Assembly: GCF_021462825.1 (NCBI RefSeq)
Contig: NZ_JAKEEB010000013.1
Coordinates: 62,001-126,000 of the forward strand
Direction: 5' to 3'
Length of the DNA: 64,000 bases
From: Streptomyces glomeratus
GTDB lineage: Bacteria; Actinomycetota; Actinomycetes; Streptomycetales; Streptomycetaceae
Shown: positions 50,669-59,658 of the stretch, piece by piece
Layout of the letters: the number at the start of each line of letters is the position of its first letter
Position numbering within the stretch: the first letter of the stretch is position 1
Translations under genes and position numbers: made by a program
The notes under the pieces: generated by a model
What the model was told of the DNA's origin: nothing
Databases searched by the model: none
What the model saw: only the letters and a program-made list of their open reading frames with translations

Positions 50669-51190
50669 GTGACCACTCCGCCGCCCCAGGGCGCGAACCC
50701 TTACGCCCAGCAGCCCGGCGCGCCCATGGAGCAGCAGCCCGGTCAGCCCGGAGTTCCGCCGCAGCAGGCCGGCGGCCCCGGAGCCCCCGGGGCCCCCTAC
50801 GCCCCGTTCCCGAACCAGGGAGCTCCCACCCCGATGCCCCCGCAGGCGGGCTCGGGTAAGCGCGCGGGTAAGAAGGCGCTGCGCATTGTCGGTCTCATCA
50901 TCGTTGTCGTCATCGGCCTCGGCGTGAAGTTCGGCATCAGCTGGTGGGCGAACCAGACGGATGCGGAGACCACGAAGGTGGGCGCCTGCATGCACAACGA
51001 GGGTTCGAACTCCAAGGCGGACCTGAACGAGGTCGACTGCACCTCCAGTGAGGCCCAGTACAAGGTCGTCCAGAAGTTTGACGACACCACCGACGACAAC
51101 AAGTGCGAGGCCGTCAAGGAGGCGACCATCGCCTACGTCCAGTACGGCAACGGCCACGACGTGGTGCTGTGCCTGAAGGAGAACAAGTAA
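50669..51190 (+). CDS. LppU/SCO3897-family membrane-anchored protein
   Basis: 173 residues. A Pro/Gly/Gln-rich cytoplasmic head (1-65, with PQQAGGPGAPGAPYAPFPN) is followed by KRAGKKALRIV, one membrane helix (about 72-88), and an extracellular domain of about 85 residues with four Cys (in VGACMHNE, VDCTSS, NKCEAV and VVLCLKE), which could form two disulfides. It matches the family named for S. coelicolor SCO3897 and mycobacterial LppU; its function is not known. GTG start at 50669. Two parS sites follow. Confidence 0.82.
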   Translation: MTTPPPQGANPYAQQPGAPMEQQPGQPGVPPQQAGGPGAPGAPYAPFPNQGAPTPMPPQAGSGKRAGKKALRIVGLIIVVVIGLGVKFGISWWANQTDAETTKVGACMHNEGSNSKADLNEVDCTSSEAQYKVVQKFDDTTDDNKCEAVKEATIAYVQYGNGHDVVLCLKENK

Positions 51191-51222
51191 CACCTCGGTC
51201 TGCACAGACTGGGAGGGGCGAT

Positions 51223-51236
51223 GTTTCACGTGAAAC
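51223..51236. other. parS: parS site (perfect)
   Basis: GTTTCACGTGAAAC in the centre of a 36-bp perfect palindrome (51212-51247) between convergent genes. The palindrome can also act as a terminator. Confidence 0.94.
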
Positions 51237-51264
51237 ATCGCCCCTCCGTGCGTCCTGGGTGCAT

Positions 51265-51278
51265 GTTTCACGTGAAAC
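51265..51278. other. parS: parS site (perfect)
   Basis: GTTTCACGTGAAAC in a 28-bp perfect palindrome (51258-51285), 42 bp from the previous site, i.e. four helical turns. Confidence 0.94.
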
Positions 51279-51296
51279 ATGCACCGGCTCCCCGCC

Positions 51297-52766
51297 TCAG
51301 GAGCCTTGCTCGGCCCACCACTCCTTGAGCGCCGCCACTGCGGCATCGTGCTCCATCGGCCCGTTCTCCAGACGAAGCTCCATCAGGAACTTGTACGCCT
51401 GGCCGACGACCGGGCCGGGGCGGACGCCCAGGATTTCCATGATCTGGTTGCCGTCGAGGTCGGGTCGGATCGCGTCCAGCTCTTCCTGCTCCTGGAGCTG
51501 GGCGATGCGCTCCTCCAGGCCGTCATACGCACGGGAGAGCGCCATCGCCTTGCGCTTGTTGCGGGTGGTGCAGTCGGACCGGGTCAGCTTGTGGAGGCGG
51601 TCGAGGAGCGGGCCCGCGTCACGGACGTAGCGGCGCACCGCGGAGTCAGTCCACTCCCCGGTGCCGTAGCCATGGAAGCGCAGGTGGAGCTCGACCAGCC
51701 GGGAGACATCCCTCACCAGCTCGTTGGGGTACTTGAGCGCCGTCATTCGCTTCTTGGTCATCTTGGCGCCCACCACCTCATGGTGGTGGAAGGAGACACG
51801 GCCGTCCTTCTCGAAGCGACGCGTCCTCGGCTTGCCGATGTCGTGCAGCAGGGCGGCAAGCCGCAGGGTCAGATCCGGGCCCTCGTCCTCTAGCGCCATC
51901 GCCTGCTCCAGCACGATCAGCGTGTGGTCGTAGACATCCTTGTGCCGGTGGTGCTCGTCACGCTCCAGCCGCAGCGCGGGAAGCTCGGGCAGGATGTGGT
52001 CCGCAAGCCCCGTCTCGACCAGCAGCCTCAGTCCGTTTCGCGGCTGAGCGGACAGAAGCAGCTTGTTCAGCTCATCCCGTACACGCTCGGCGGACACGAT
52101 CTCGATGCGCTCGGCCATCTCCTTCATCGCCGCGACGACCTCAGGAGCGACCTCGAAGTCCAGCTGAGCCGCGAACCGTGCGGCCCGCATCATCCGCAGC
52201 GGGTCGTCGGAGAACGACTCCTCAGGGGTGCCCGGTGTGCGCAGCACCCGGGCAGCGAGGTGGTCGAGCCCCTGGTGCGGATCGATGAACTCCTTCTCGG
52301 GCAGCGCGACGGCCATGGCGTTCACCGTGAAGTCACGGCGGACCAGATCCTGCTCGATCGAGTCGCCGTACGACACCTCGGGCTTGCGCGAGGTCCGGTC
52401 GTACGCCTCGGACCGGTAGGTCGTCACCTCGATCTGAAAGCGCTGGACAACGTCCCCGACGCGGGCCTCCTTCTGGGCGCCGACCGTGCCGAAGGCGATA
52501 CCGACGTCCCATGTGGCGTCCGCCCACGGGCGCACGATCTTCAGCACATCCTCGGGGCGGGCGTCGGTCGTGAAGTCCAGATCATTGCCGAGCCTGCCGA
52601 GGAGGGCATCCCGCACCGAGCCGCCGACCAGGGCGAGCGAGAAGCCCGCCTCCTGGAAACGGCGGGCGAGGTCGTCGGCGACAGGGGACACCCGCAGCAG
52701 TTCACTCACCGCACGGTGCTGCACCTGGCTCAGGGCACTGGGGTTGTCTTCGTTGGCGTTCGGCAC
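51297..52766 (-). CDS. pcnA: CCA-adding tRNA nucleotidyltransferase
   Basis: Enzyme of about 489 residues that adds or repairs the CCA end of tRNAs. The head domain has GGSVRDALLGR and DLDFTTDA (metal-binding Asp pair), RRDFTVNAMA, and the neck/body domain; after it comes an HD-type domain with ALLHDIGKPRTRR. It is class II by sequence. The start is likely the GTG at 52766 (PNANEDNPSALSQ), since homology begins there; a longer frame reaches an ATG at 52838. Convergent with the LppU-like gene and divergent from the DUF6049 gene; its orthologue in M. tuberculosis is Rv3907c in the same setting. Confidence 0.94.
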   Translation of the reverse strand: MPNANEDNPSALSQVQHRAVSELLRVSPVADDLARRFQEAGFSLALVGGSVRDALLGRLGNDLDFTTDARPEDVLKIVRPWADATWDVGIAFGTVGAQKEARVGDVVQRFQIEVTTYRSEAYDRTSRKPEVSYGDSIEQDLVRRDFTVNAMAVALPEKEFIDPHQGLDHLAARVLRTPGTPEESFSDDPLRMMRAARFAAQLDFEVAPEVVAAMKEMAERIEIVSAERVRDELNKLLLSAQPRNGLRLLVETGLADHILPELPALRLERDEHHRHKDVYDHTLIVLEQAMALEDEGPDLTLRLAALLHDIGKPRTRRFEKDGRVSFHHHEVVGAKMTKKRMTALKYPNELVRDVSRLVELHLRFHGYGTGEWTDSAVRRYVRDAGPLLDRLHKLTRSDCTTRNKRKAMALSRAYDGLEERIAQLQEQEELDAIRPDLDGNQIMEILGVRPGPVVGQAYKFLMELRLENGPMEHDAAVAALKEWWAEQGS

Positions 52767-53009
52767 AACAGAAAAGGGTACGTGGCCCGCGCATGGGCGG
52801 GCGCCTCCATTAAACGGGCACAAGCTTTCCGTATTCATGCGTAAGCGCCCGGTACGGATTCCCAGCTCGATACACGTTTATATAGGACAGCCCTCCCCGG
52901 TCCCCGATCTTGGGAGGCGGACCGCGGCACTTCCCCTCCGCGCGCATCGTTACCATGCCTGGACGCACATTCCGACGAGCACTGACGACGACGAGGGACG
53001 GGCGAGCGC

Positions 53010-55436
53010 GTGGCCGAGGCGGCAGAATTCCAGGGGATGAGTCCCTCACCTGCCCGCCGGTGGCTCCGGCGCACCGGAGCACTGCTCGCGGGTGCGCCCC
53101 TGCTGGCCGGCCTGCTGCAGCTGCCCGCCGGGCCGACGGCGCACGCCGCCGAGCAGAGCGCTCCCATGGCGGCGGGCGGCTCCCGCACGGTCAGCGTCTC
53201 CCTCGACTCGGTCAGTCCCAACGCTCCGGCCGACGGCGACACCCTCACGGTCTCCGGCACGGTCACCAACAACGGCAAGCAGGCGATCACGGACGCACAC
53301 GTGGGCCTGCGGGTCGGCCCGTCGCTGAACAGCCGTGGAGCGATCGACGGCGCCGCCCGCCGCACCGGCTTCACGCCGGGTCTCGACGGCACCGAGATCG
53401 GCGGCAAGTACATCGAGAAGTTCCCCAAACTCGCCCCGGGGGTCGCGCAGAACTTCACGCTGTCCGTGCCCGTCAAGGAGCTGGATCTGGGCTCCGACGG
53501 GGTCTACCCGCTCGGCGTCTCGCTCTCCGGCCAGACCTCCACACAGCCCTACGAGCAGGTCCTCGGCATCCAGCGGACGTTCCTTCCCTGGCAGCCGGAC
53601 GGCGCCGACACCAAGACGAAGACGACCTACCTCTGGCCTCTGATCTCCTCCGTCCACATGAGCGCGGAGACCCTTCCCAACCAGCAGCAGACCCCCGTCT
53701 TCCAGAACGACGACCTGGCCAAGGAGATCGCTCCGGGCGGCCGCCTCTCCCAGCTGCTGTCGCTGGGCAAGGACCTGAATGTCACCTGGGTGATCGATCC
53801 CGACCTGCTCGCCTCCGTGGACGCCATGGCGGGCAGCTACAGCGTCAAGGGCGACGGCGACTCGGTCACGACCGGCAAGAACCAGGCGGCCGCCAAGCAG
53901 TGGCTCGCCGAGCTCGAGCAGGCGGTCCAGGACAGGGACGTCGTGGCTCTCCCCTTCGCGGACCCTGACCTCGCATCGCTCGCGCACGACGGCAAGAACG
54001 TCACCGGCTCTCTGAGCCACCTGAAGGACGCCACGGATGTGGCCGGGAGCACCGTGGAGACCATCCTCCACGTGAAACCCGAGACCGACTTCGCCTGGCC
54101 CGTGGACGGCGCGATCGATCCCTCGATCGTCAAGGTCGCCACCTCCGCCGGTGCCGACAAGATCATCGCCCGCAGCGACAGCCTCCAGGAGACGGGCGGC
54201 CTGCCGTACACCCCGACCTCGGCGCGCCCCATCGGCGGCGGCACCACGGCGGTGGTCGCGGACGCCGGCCTGTCGACCGCGTTCGGGGGCGACATGAGCT
54301 CGGCCGGCAGCTCCACACTGGCGGTGCAGAAGTTCCTGGCCCAGAGCCTGATGATCAACCTGGAGGAGCCGCAGAAGCAGCGCAGCATCGTGGTCGCCCC
54401 GCAGCGGATGCCGTCCGCGAGCCAGGCACAGTCGATGGCACAGGCGCTGCGCGAGCTCCAGTCCGGCGCCTGGTCGCTGTCCGCCGGGCTGTCTACGGCC
54501 GCCGACGCCAAACCGGACCGGCGGGCCACGACGCGGGTGCCGTCCATCTCCCGCTACCCCTCCTCGCTGCGCCGGGAACAGCTGCCCCAGTCGGCGTTCC
54601 AGAAGATCGAGGACACCCAGGACAAGCTCGACAACTTCAAGGTGATCCTCACCGACCCCGCACGGGTCGTGACGCCCTTCGGGCGAGCCATAGACCGCGC
54701 CATGTCCACCTCGTGGCGGGGGCGCTCCACCGACGCGTCGGAGTTCCGCCAGGGTGTGGAGTCCTACCTCGACGGGCTCACCGCCCAGGTCCGGCTGATC
54801 CAGAAGTCGGAGACCAAGCTCTCGGGCCGTAGCGCCACGATCCCCGTGACGGTGCAGAACAACCTCATGCAAGGGGTCGACCACCTGGTACTGCGGCTCA
54901 CCTCCCAGCAGCCGACGCGTCTCAAGATCGGCAACGGCCCCTACGCGGAACAGCCCATCACCGTCTCCGGCGGGCACAGCCAGTCCGTGAAGTTCACCAC
55001 CACGGCCAACGCCAACGGCCGAGCTACCGTGGTCGCCCAGCTCTTCACGGAGGACGGCCAGGCGTACGGCCCCGCCGTCACCTTCGACGTAAACGTCACC
55101 GAGATCACGCCCACGGTGATGCTGGTCATCGCGGGCGGTGTGCTGCTGCTCGTCCTCGCCGGGTTCCGCATGTACACCCAGCGCAAGCGCCTGGCCGCGC
55201 AAGAGGCCGAGGAGGAGCGGAACGACCCGGACACCACCTCGCAGGAGGGGGGTCTGAACGACTCCACGGACGGCCCCGTAGACACTGGAGACACCGATGG
55301 CTCCTCGGCGGACCCCGAACAGGCGTCGGACGCGGAGCCCGGGGCAGACGACCAGGAGCAGCCGAGTGACCCGGCACCGGACACCGCACCCGAAAGCGCC
55401 GACCCGTCCAGCACGGGTGAGAGAGTGGACCGTTGA
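53010..55436 (+). CDS. DUF6049-type large secreted/membrane-anchored protein
   Basis: 808 residues. A basic head, a signal peptide (core ALLAGAPLLAGLLQLPAG, then AHAAEQ), an extracellular region of about 660 residues with an Ig-like beginning and long alpha/beta segments, a C-terminal helix (TPTVMLVIAGGVLLLVLAGF) and a basic-then-acidic cytoplasmic tail. The family is found in all actinobacteria just before murJ (Rv3909 in M. tuberculosis) and is thought to be a cell-envelope partner, but its role is unknown. GTG 53010 chosen; an ATG at 53037 is also possible. Confidence 0.86.
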   Translation: MAEAAEFQGMSPSPARRWLRRTGALLAGAPLLAGLLQLPAGPTAHAAEQSAPMAAGGSRTVSVSLDSVSPNAPADGDTLTVSGTVTNNGKQAITDAHVGLRVGPSLNSRGAIDGAARRTGFTPGLDGTEIGGKYIEKFPKLAPGVAQNFTLSVPVKELDLGSDGVYPLGVSLSGQTSTQPYEQVLGIQRTFLPWQPDGADTKTKTTYLWPLISSVHMSAETLPNQQQTPVFQNDDLAKEIAPGGRLSQLLSLGKDLNVTWVIDPDLLASVDAMAGSYSVKGDGDSVTTGKNQAAAKQWLAELEQAVQDRDVVALPFADPDLASLAHDGKNVTGSLSHLKDATDVAGSTVETILHVKPETDFAWPVDGAIDPSIVKVATSAGADKIIARSDSLQETGGLPYTPTSARPIGGGTTAVVADAGLSTAFGGDMSSAGSSTLAVQKFLAQSLMINLEEPQKQRSIVVAPQRMPSASQAQSMAQALRELQSGAWSLSAGLSTAADAKPDRRATTRVPSISRYPSSLRREQLPQSAFQKIEDTQDKLDNFKVILTDPARVVTPFGRAIDRAMSTSWRGRSTDASEFRQGVESYLDGLTAQVRLIQKSETKLSGRSATIPVTVQNNLMQGVDHLVLRLTSQQPTRLKIGNGPYAEQPITVSGGHSQSVKFTTTANANGRATVVAQLFTEDGQAYGPAVTFDVNVTEITPTVMLVIAGGVLLLVLAGFRMYTQRKRLAAQEAEEERNDPDTTSQEGGLNDSTDGPVDTGDTDGSSADPEQASDAEPGADDQEQPSDPAPDTAPESADPSSTGERVDR

Positions 55437-55482
55437 GCGACGTCGTGGCCGGTCGGCCCGGGGACAATGAGGTGGGGTAACC

Positions 55483-57795
55483 ATGAACGCGCCGTACGAC
55501 GGTGACCACGGCCAGGGCGCCGTGGGCAGCTCGGGCCACCCCGGGGGCCCGCCGCCGCACGAGCCCGGCCAGGTTCCGCCGCAGCCCCCCGCGGACATGT
55601 ATCTCCAGGACGCCTACCAGCAGGACCCCTACCAGGCACAGGACCTCTCCGCCCAGGATCCGGTCACCGAGGCCCTCTACGACCGCGCCGCGCACCCCCC
55701 GCCGCCCCCGGGCACCTACCAGCCCCGGCAGCCGCTCTACGGACAGCCGCCGACACCGCAGTACGCCCCGGACCCCCACGTGTGGGCCCAGCCGCCCGCG
55801 CCGGAACCCGAGGGACCGACGCAGCACCTTCCCTATGGCGACGACCCCCGCACGACGCAGTTCGTCGGCGTCGACGACCTGGTCATCCAGGCCGGCGAGG
55901 AACGCCATGAGCCGGACGCCTTCGCCCACCTCTTCCGGGACCAGCAGCAGGGCGGCGGTCAGCCGTACACACAGCCGACGTCCGTACCGGCTCCTGCTCC
56001 GGGCCAGGACCCGGTGGGCCGCTACCAGGAACCGGCCCACGCCCCCTCGTACCCGGCCGCGGCGTACGAGCCCACGCCTGGTCCGGCCGCCGCATCCGCT
56101 CCCACGGCCGCACCGGCCGACGCCGCACCCGCTGCACCCGCCGCACCCGCCAAGAAGGGCGGGCGGGCCTCGGGCCTGCTCAAGTCCAGCGCGGTGATGG
56201 CGGCGGGCACGATGGTCTCCCGGCTCACGGGCTTCATCCGCTCGGCGATGATCGTCTCCGCCCTGGGCGTCGGCGTACTCGGTGACACCTTCCAGGTCGC
56301 CTACCAACTGCCGACGATGATCTACATCCTCACTGTCGGCGGCGGCCTGAACTCCGTCTTCGTGCCGCAGCTCGTCCGCGCGATGAAGGAGGACGAGGAC
56401 GGCGGCGAGGCGTATGCGAACCGGCTGCTCACGCTTGTGATGGTGGCGTTGGGCCTGCTGACGGCACTCGCGATGCTCGGGGCGCCGCTGCTGGTCCGGG
56501 TGCTGTCGAACTCGGTCGCGACCAACCCGCAGGCCAATGAGGTCGCTGTCACCTTCACCCGGTACTTCCTGCCCTCGATCTTCTTCATGGGCATCCACGT
56601 GGTGATGGGGCAGGTCCTCAACGCCCGCGGAAAGTTCGGCGCGATGATGTGGACTCCGGTCCTGAACAACATCGTCATCATCGTGACGCTGGGCATGTTC
56701 CTCTGGGTCTACGGCAGCGCCGCGCACTCCGGAATGACCGTGGACAACATCCCGCCGGAGGGCCAGCGGCTCCTCGGCGTCGGTGTGCTGCTCGGCCTCG
56801 TCGTCCAGGCCCTCGCCATGATCCCGTATCTGCGCGAGACCGGTTTCCGGCTGCGCCTGCGCTTCGACTGGAAGGGCCACGGCCTGGGCAAGGCCGCCAT
56901 GCTCGCCAAGTGGACCGTGCTCTTCGTCCTGGCGAACCAGGCAGGTGCCATGGTCGTCAGCCAGCTGTCCACCGCCGCGGGCGAGCACGCCGGCAAGAAC
57001 TTCCCCGGCACCGGCTTCGCTGCCTATGCCAACGCCCAGCTGATCTGGGGCCTCCCCCAGGCCATCATCACGGTGTCCCTGATGGCCGCCCTGCTGCCGC
57101 GCATCTCGCGCTCCGCCGCAGAAGGCGACGGAGGCGCCGTCAGGGACGACATCTCCCAGGGCCTGCGCACGACCGCCGTCGCGATCGTGCCGATCGCCTT
57201 CGGGTTCCTCTCGCTCGGCATCCCCATGTGCACCCTGATCTTCGGCTCCTCGGGCACCGGCTCCGCGACCAACATGGGGTACATGCTGATGGCCTTCGGT
57301 CTGGGCCTGATCCCTTACTCGGTGCAGTACGTGGTGCTGCGTGCCTTCTACGCCTACGAGGACACCCGCACCCCGTTCTACAACACGGTCATCGTGGCCG
57401 CCGTGAACGCGGGCGCCTCGGCCGCCTGCTACGTTCTGCTCCCGGCCCGCTGGGCCGTGATCGGTATGGCGGCCTCCTACGGACTCGCGTACGCCATCGG
57501 CGTCGGAGTCGCCTGGGCACGGCTGCGCAAGCGGCTGGGCGGCGACCTGGACGGCGCCCGGGTCCTGCGTACGTACGCACGGCTCGGGATCGCCTCGGTA
57601 CCGGCCGCCGTGCTCAGCGGGGCGGCCTGCTACGCAATCGGCCACACGCTGGGCCAGGGCGTCGGCGGCTCGCTCGCCGCCCTGATCGGCGGTGGTGCCC
57701 TGCTCCTCGGTGTCTTCTACGTCGCCGCACGGAAGATGCGCATCGAGGAACTCAACTCAATGGTCGGCATGGTCCGCGGGCGCCTGGGGCGCTGA
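55483..57795 (+). CDS. murJ: MurJ (MviN) lipid II flippase
   Basis: 770 residues. The first 225 residues are a Pro/Gln/Tyr-rich cytoplasmic extension (such as PQPPADMYLQDAYQQDPY), absent from E. coli MurJ. From about residue 230 the flippase core begins with SSAVMAAGTMVSRLTGFIRS and has about 14 helices, with the conserved QLPTMIYI and RAFYAYEDTRTP blocks. MurJ moves lipid II across the membrane. Unlike Rv3910 it ends after the helices; the pseudokinase is a separate gene next to it. ATG at 55483, 46 bp after the DUF6049 gene. Confidence 0.94.
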   Translation: MNAPYDGDHGQGAVGSSGHPGGPPPHEPGQVPPQPPADMYLQDAYQQDPYQAQDLSAQDPVTEALYDRAAHPPPPPGTYQPRQPLYGQPPTPQYAPDPHVWAQPPAPEPEGPTQHLPYGDDPRTTQFVGVDDLVIQAGEERHEPDAFAHLFRDQQQGGGQPYTQPTSVPAPAPGQDPVGRYQEPAHAPSYPAAAYEPTPGPAAASAPTAAPADAAPAAPAAPAKKGGRASGLLKSSAVMAAGTMVSRLTGFIRSAMIVSALGVGVLGDTFQVAYQLPTMIYILTVGGGLNSVFVPQLVRAMKEDEDGGEAYANRLLTLVMVALGLLTALAMLGAPLLVRVLSNSVATNPQANEVAVTFTRYFLPSIFFMGIHVVMGQVLNARGKFGAMMWTPVLNNIVIIVTLGMFLWVYGSAAHSGMTVDNIPPEGQRLLGVGVLLGLVVQALAMIPYLRETGFRLRLRFDWKGHGLGKAAMLAKWTVLFVLANQAGAMVVSQLSTAAGEHAGKNFPGTGFAAYANAQLIWGLPQAIITVSLMAALLPRISRSAAEGDGGAVRDDISQGLRTTAVAIVPIAFGFLSLGIPMCTLIFGSSGTGSATNMGYMLMAFGLGLIPYSVQYVVLRAFYAYEDTRTPFYNTVIVAAVNAGASAACYVLLPARWAVIGMAASYGLAYAIGVGVAWARLRKRLGGDLDGARVLRTYARLGIASVPAAVLSGAACYAIGHTLGQGVGGSLAALIGGGALLLGVFYVAARKMRIEELNSMVGMVRGRLGR

Positions 57796-57913
57796 GGCGG
57801 GGGTACGCGCACAACCATCGTGCGTCGCCGTGTGTCGTGCATAGCGGCGGACTGTGGGCACAATTGGTTTCTGCGTCGGACAGCGCGCAACGGATGGGGA
57901 GGCAGGAACGACG

Positions 57914-59632
57914 GTGGCGGAACGGAGCACGGCTGCCGTCGACGTGGCAGACAACAGCGGCGACGAGCCGCTGACCGCCAAGGCGGACCAGTCCACGTCC
58001 GACGGGGTGGCCCAGGAGCGGGAGCGGGACACGGACGGCGACGACTCGCCGGGGGGCGGAGTGACCGGACATCCCGGAAAGGCCTCACCACCCGAATTGC
58101 ACAGCGGCCACAAACTCGCCAGACGGTACCGTCTCGAGGAGTGCCTCACCCGTCTGGACGGTTTCAGCAGTTGGCGTGCGGTGGACGAGAAGCTCCGCCG
58201 CGCAGTCGGTGTGCACATCCTGCCCGCGGACCATGCGCGGGCCCGTTCCGTGCTGGCCGCGGCCCGCTCCTCCGCGCTGCTCGGTGACCCGCGCTTCGTG
58301 CAGGTCCTGGACGCGGTCGAGGAGAACGACCTCGTCTATGTCGTGCACGAGTGGCTCCCCGACGCCACCGAACTGACCACGCTGCTCGCCTCGGGGCCCC
58401 TGGAGGCCCATGACGCCTACCAGATGGTCACCCATGTCTCCCAGGCGATGGCCGCCGCGCATCGCGAGGGGCTCTCCCATCTGCGCCTGAACCCGGGCAC
58501 CGTGCTGCGCACCTCCTCCGGTCAGTGGCGCATCCGGGGTCTCGCCGTGAACGCCGCCCTGCGCGGCATCGGGTCAGACACCCCGCAGCGCACCGACACC
58601 GAGGCCATCGGCGCCCTCCTGTACGCCGCCCTCACCCAGCGCTGGCCGTACGAGGACGACGCCTACGGTCTGTCCGGGCTGCCCAAGGGCGTCGGCCTGA
58701 TCGCCCCCGACCAGGTGCGCGCCGGCGTCCACCGCGGCCTGTCCGAGCTGGCCATGCGGGCACTGGCCAACAACGGCGCCACCGCCTCTCGCCATGAGTC
58801 CCCGTGCACCACGCCCGAGGAACTGGCGAAGGCGATCGGCGAGATGCCCCGCATCCGGCCCCCGGAGCCCGCGTTCACGGCGCCGCCCGAGTACCAGCGC
58901 ACCACCTATCAGCAGGGCACATACGGCCGCCCCTCGGGCGCCCCGGGCCTCACCCAGCCCGTGCCGACGCCCCCGCCCCCGTTGCAGAGCCGCACCGGCA
59001 AGGCCCTCAAGTGGGTCGTGTCCGCGCTGCTGATCGCCGCGTTGGGACTGGGGAGCTGGCAGCTGGCCGAGGCGCTGATGGACCACAAGTCCAACGACAC
59101 CCACCAGACGCAGACGCCCGGCGGGAACGACGAGAACGGCGGCGGCGAGAAGAACACCGGCGCGCAGATCAAGGTCCGGGGCGCCAGGGAGTTCGTGGCG
59201 AAGGGCGATGCTCAGCACCCCAACGACGTCGACAAGACCTATGACGGCGACAGCTCGACCGTCTGGAAGACCAGCACGTTCATAGACGGCCCTGCCCTCG
59301 CGCCGTACAAGCCGGGCGTGGGCATCGTCTACGACCTCGGCTCGGCCCAGAAGGTCACCACGGCGTCCATCGGGCTCCGGTACGGCGGCGATCACACGAC
59401 GGTCGATGTGTACGCGGCCGACTCCCTGACGCCGTCGTCGTTGACCTCGATGACCAAGATCGGCACCATCACGACGAGCGGTACCACCGCGACGGTGAAG
59501 GTCACCAAGCCGGTGAAGGCGCAGTACGTGCTCGTGTGGCTCACCGCCATGCCGTACTCGGGCCCCGATGCCAGCACGTACACCCGCGCCGGTTACAAGC
59601 AGGCCATCACCGATGTGAAGTTCACGGGCTGA
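57914..59632 (+). CDS. Membrane pseudokinase with discoidin-like ectodomain
   Basis: 572 residues. A low-complexity head (1-65) leads to a protein-kinase-like domain (about 72-300), with no VAIK lysine (AVGVHIL), HRD replaced by HLRLNPG (H189) and DFG by RGLAVN, so it should be inactive. A Pro-rich linker precedes a membrane helix (367-388), and the outer domain (about 415-572) looks like a discoidin/F5-8 type C fold. This is the same arrangement that is fused to MurJ in mycobacterial Rv3910, where the pseudokinase, once phosphorylated, binds FhaA. GTG 57914 with AGGAACG before it. Confidence 0.85.
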   Translation: MAERSTAAVDVADNSGDEPLTAKADQSTSDGVAQERERDTDGDDSPGGGVTGHPGKASPPELHSGHKLARRYRLEECLTRLDGFSSWRAVDEKLRRAVGVHILPADHARARSVLAAARSSALLGDPRFVQVLDAVEENDLVYVVHEWLPDATELTTLLASGPLEAHDAYQMVTHVSQAMAAAHREGLSHLRLNPGTVLRTSSGQWRIRGLAVNAALRGIGSDTPQRTDTEAIGALLYAALTQRWPYEDDAYGLSGLPKGVGLIAPDQVRAGVHRGLSELAMRALANNGATASRHESPCTTPEELAKAIGEMPRIRPPEPAFTAPPEYQRTTYQQGTYGRPSGAPGLTQPVPTPPPPLQSRTGKALKWVVSALLIAALGLGSWQLAEALMDHKSNDTHQTQTPGGNDENGGGEKNTGAQIKVRGAREFVAKGDAQHPNDVDKTYDGDSSTVWKTSTFIDGPALAPYKPGVGIVYDLGSAQKVTTASIGLRYGGDHTTVDVYAADSLTPSSLTSMTKIGTITTSGTTATVKVTKPVKAQYVLVWLTAMPYSGPDASTYTRAGYKQAITDVKFTG

Positions 59633-59658
59633 ACAGACGCCGAGGGGGAGGGGGTCCG

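Noticed and set aside
54068..54080. CACGTGAAAC-like half of a parS in the DUF6049 gene
   Set aside because: Three mismatches to the 14-mer, so it is below the level I accept.
53046..55598. Minus-strand open frame of 850 codons
   Set aside because: Antisense to the DUF6049 gene; the sense strand has a signal peptide, membrane helix and conserved context.
55126..57645. Minus-strand open frame of 839 codons
   Set aside because: Antisense to murJ; composition typical of a shadow frame.
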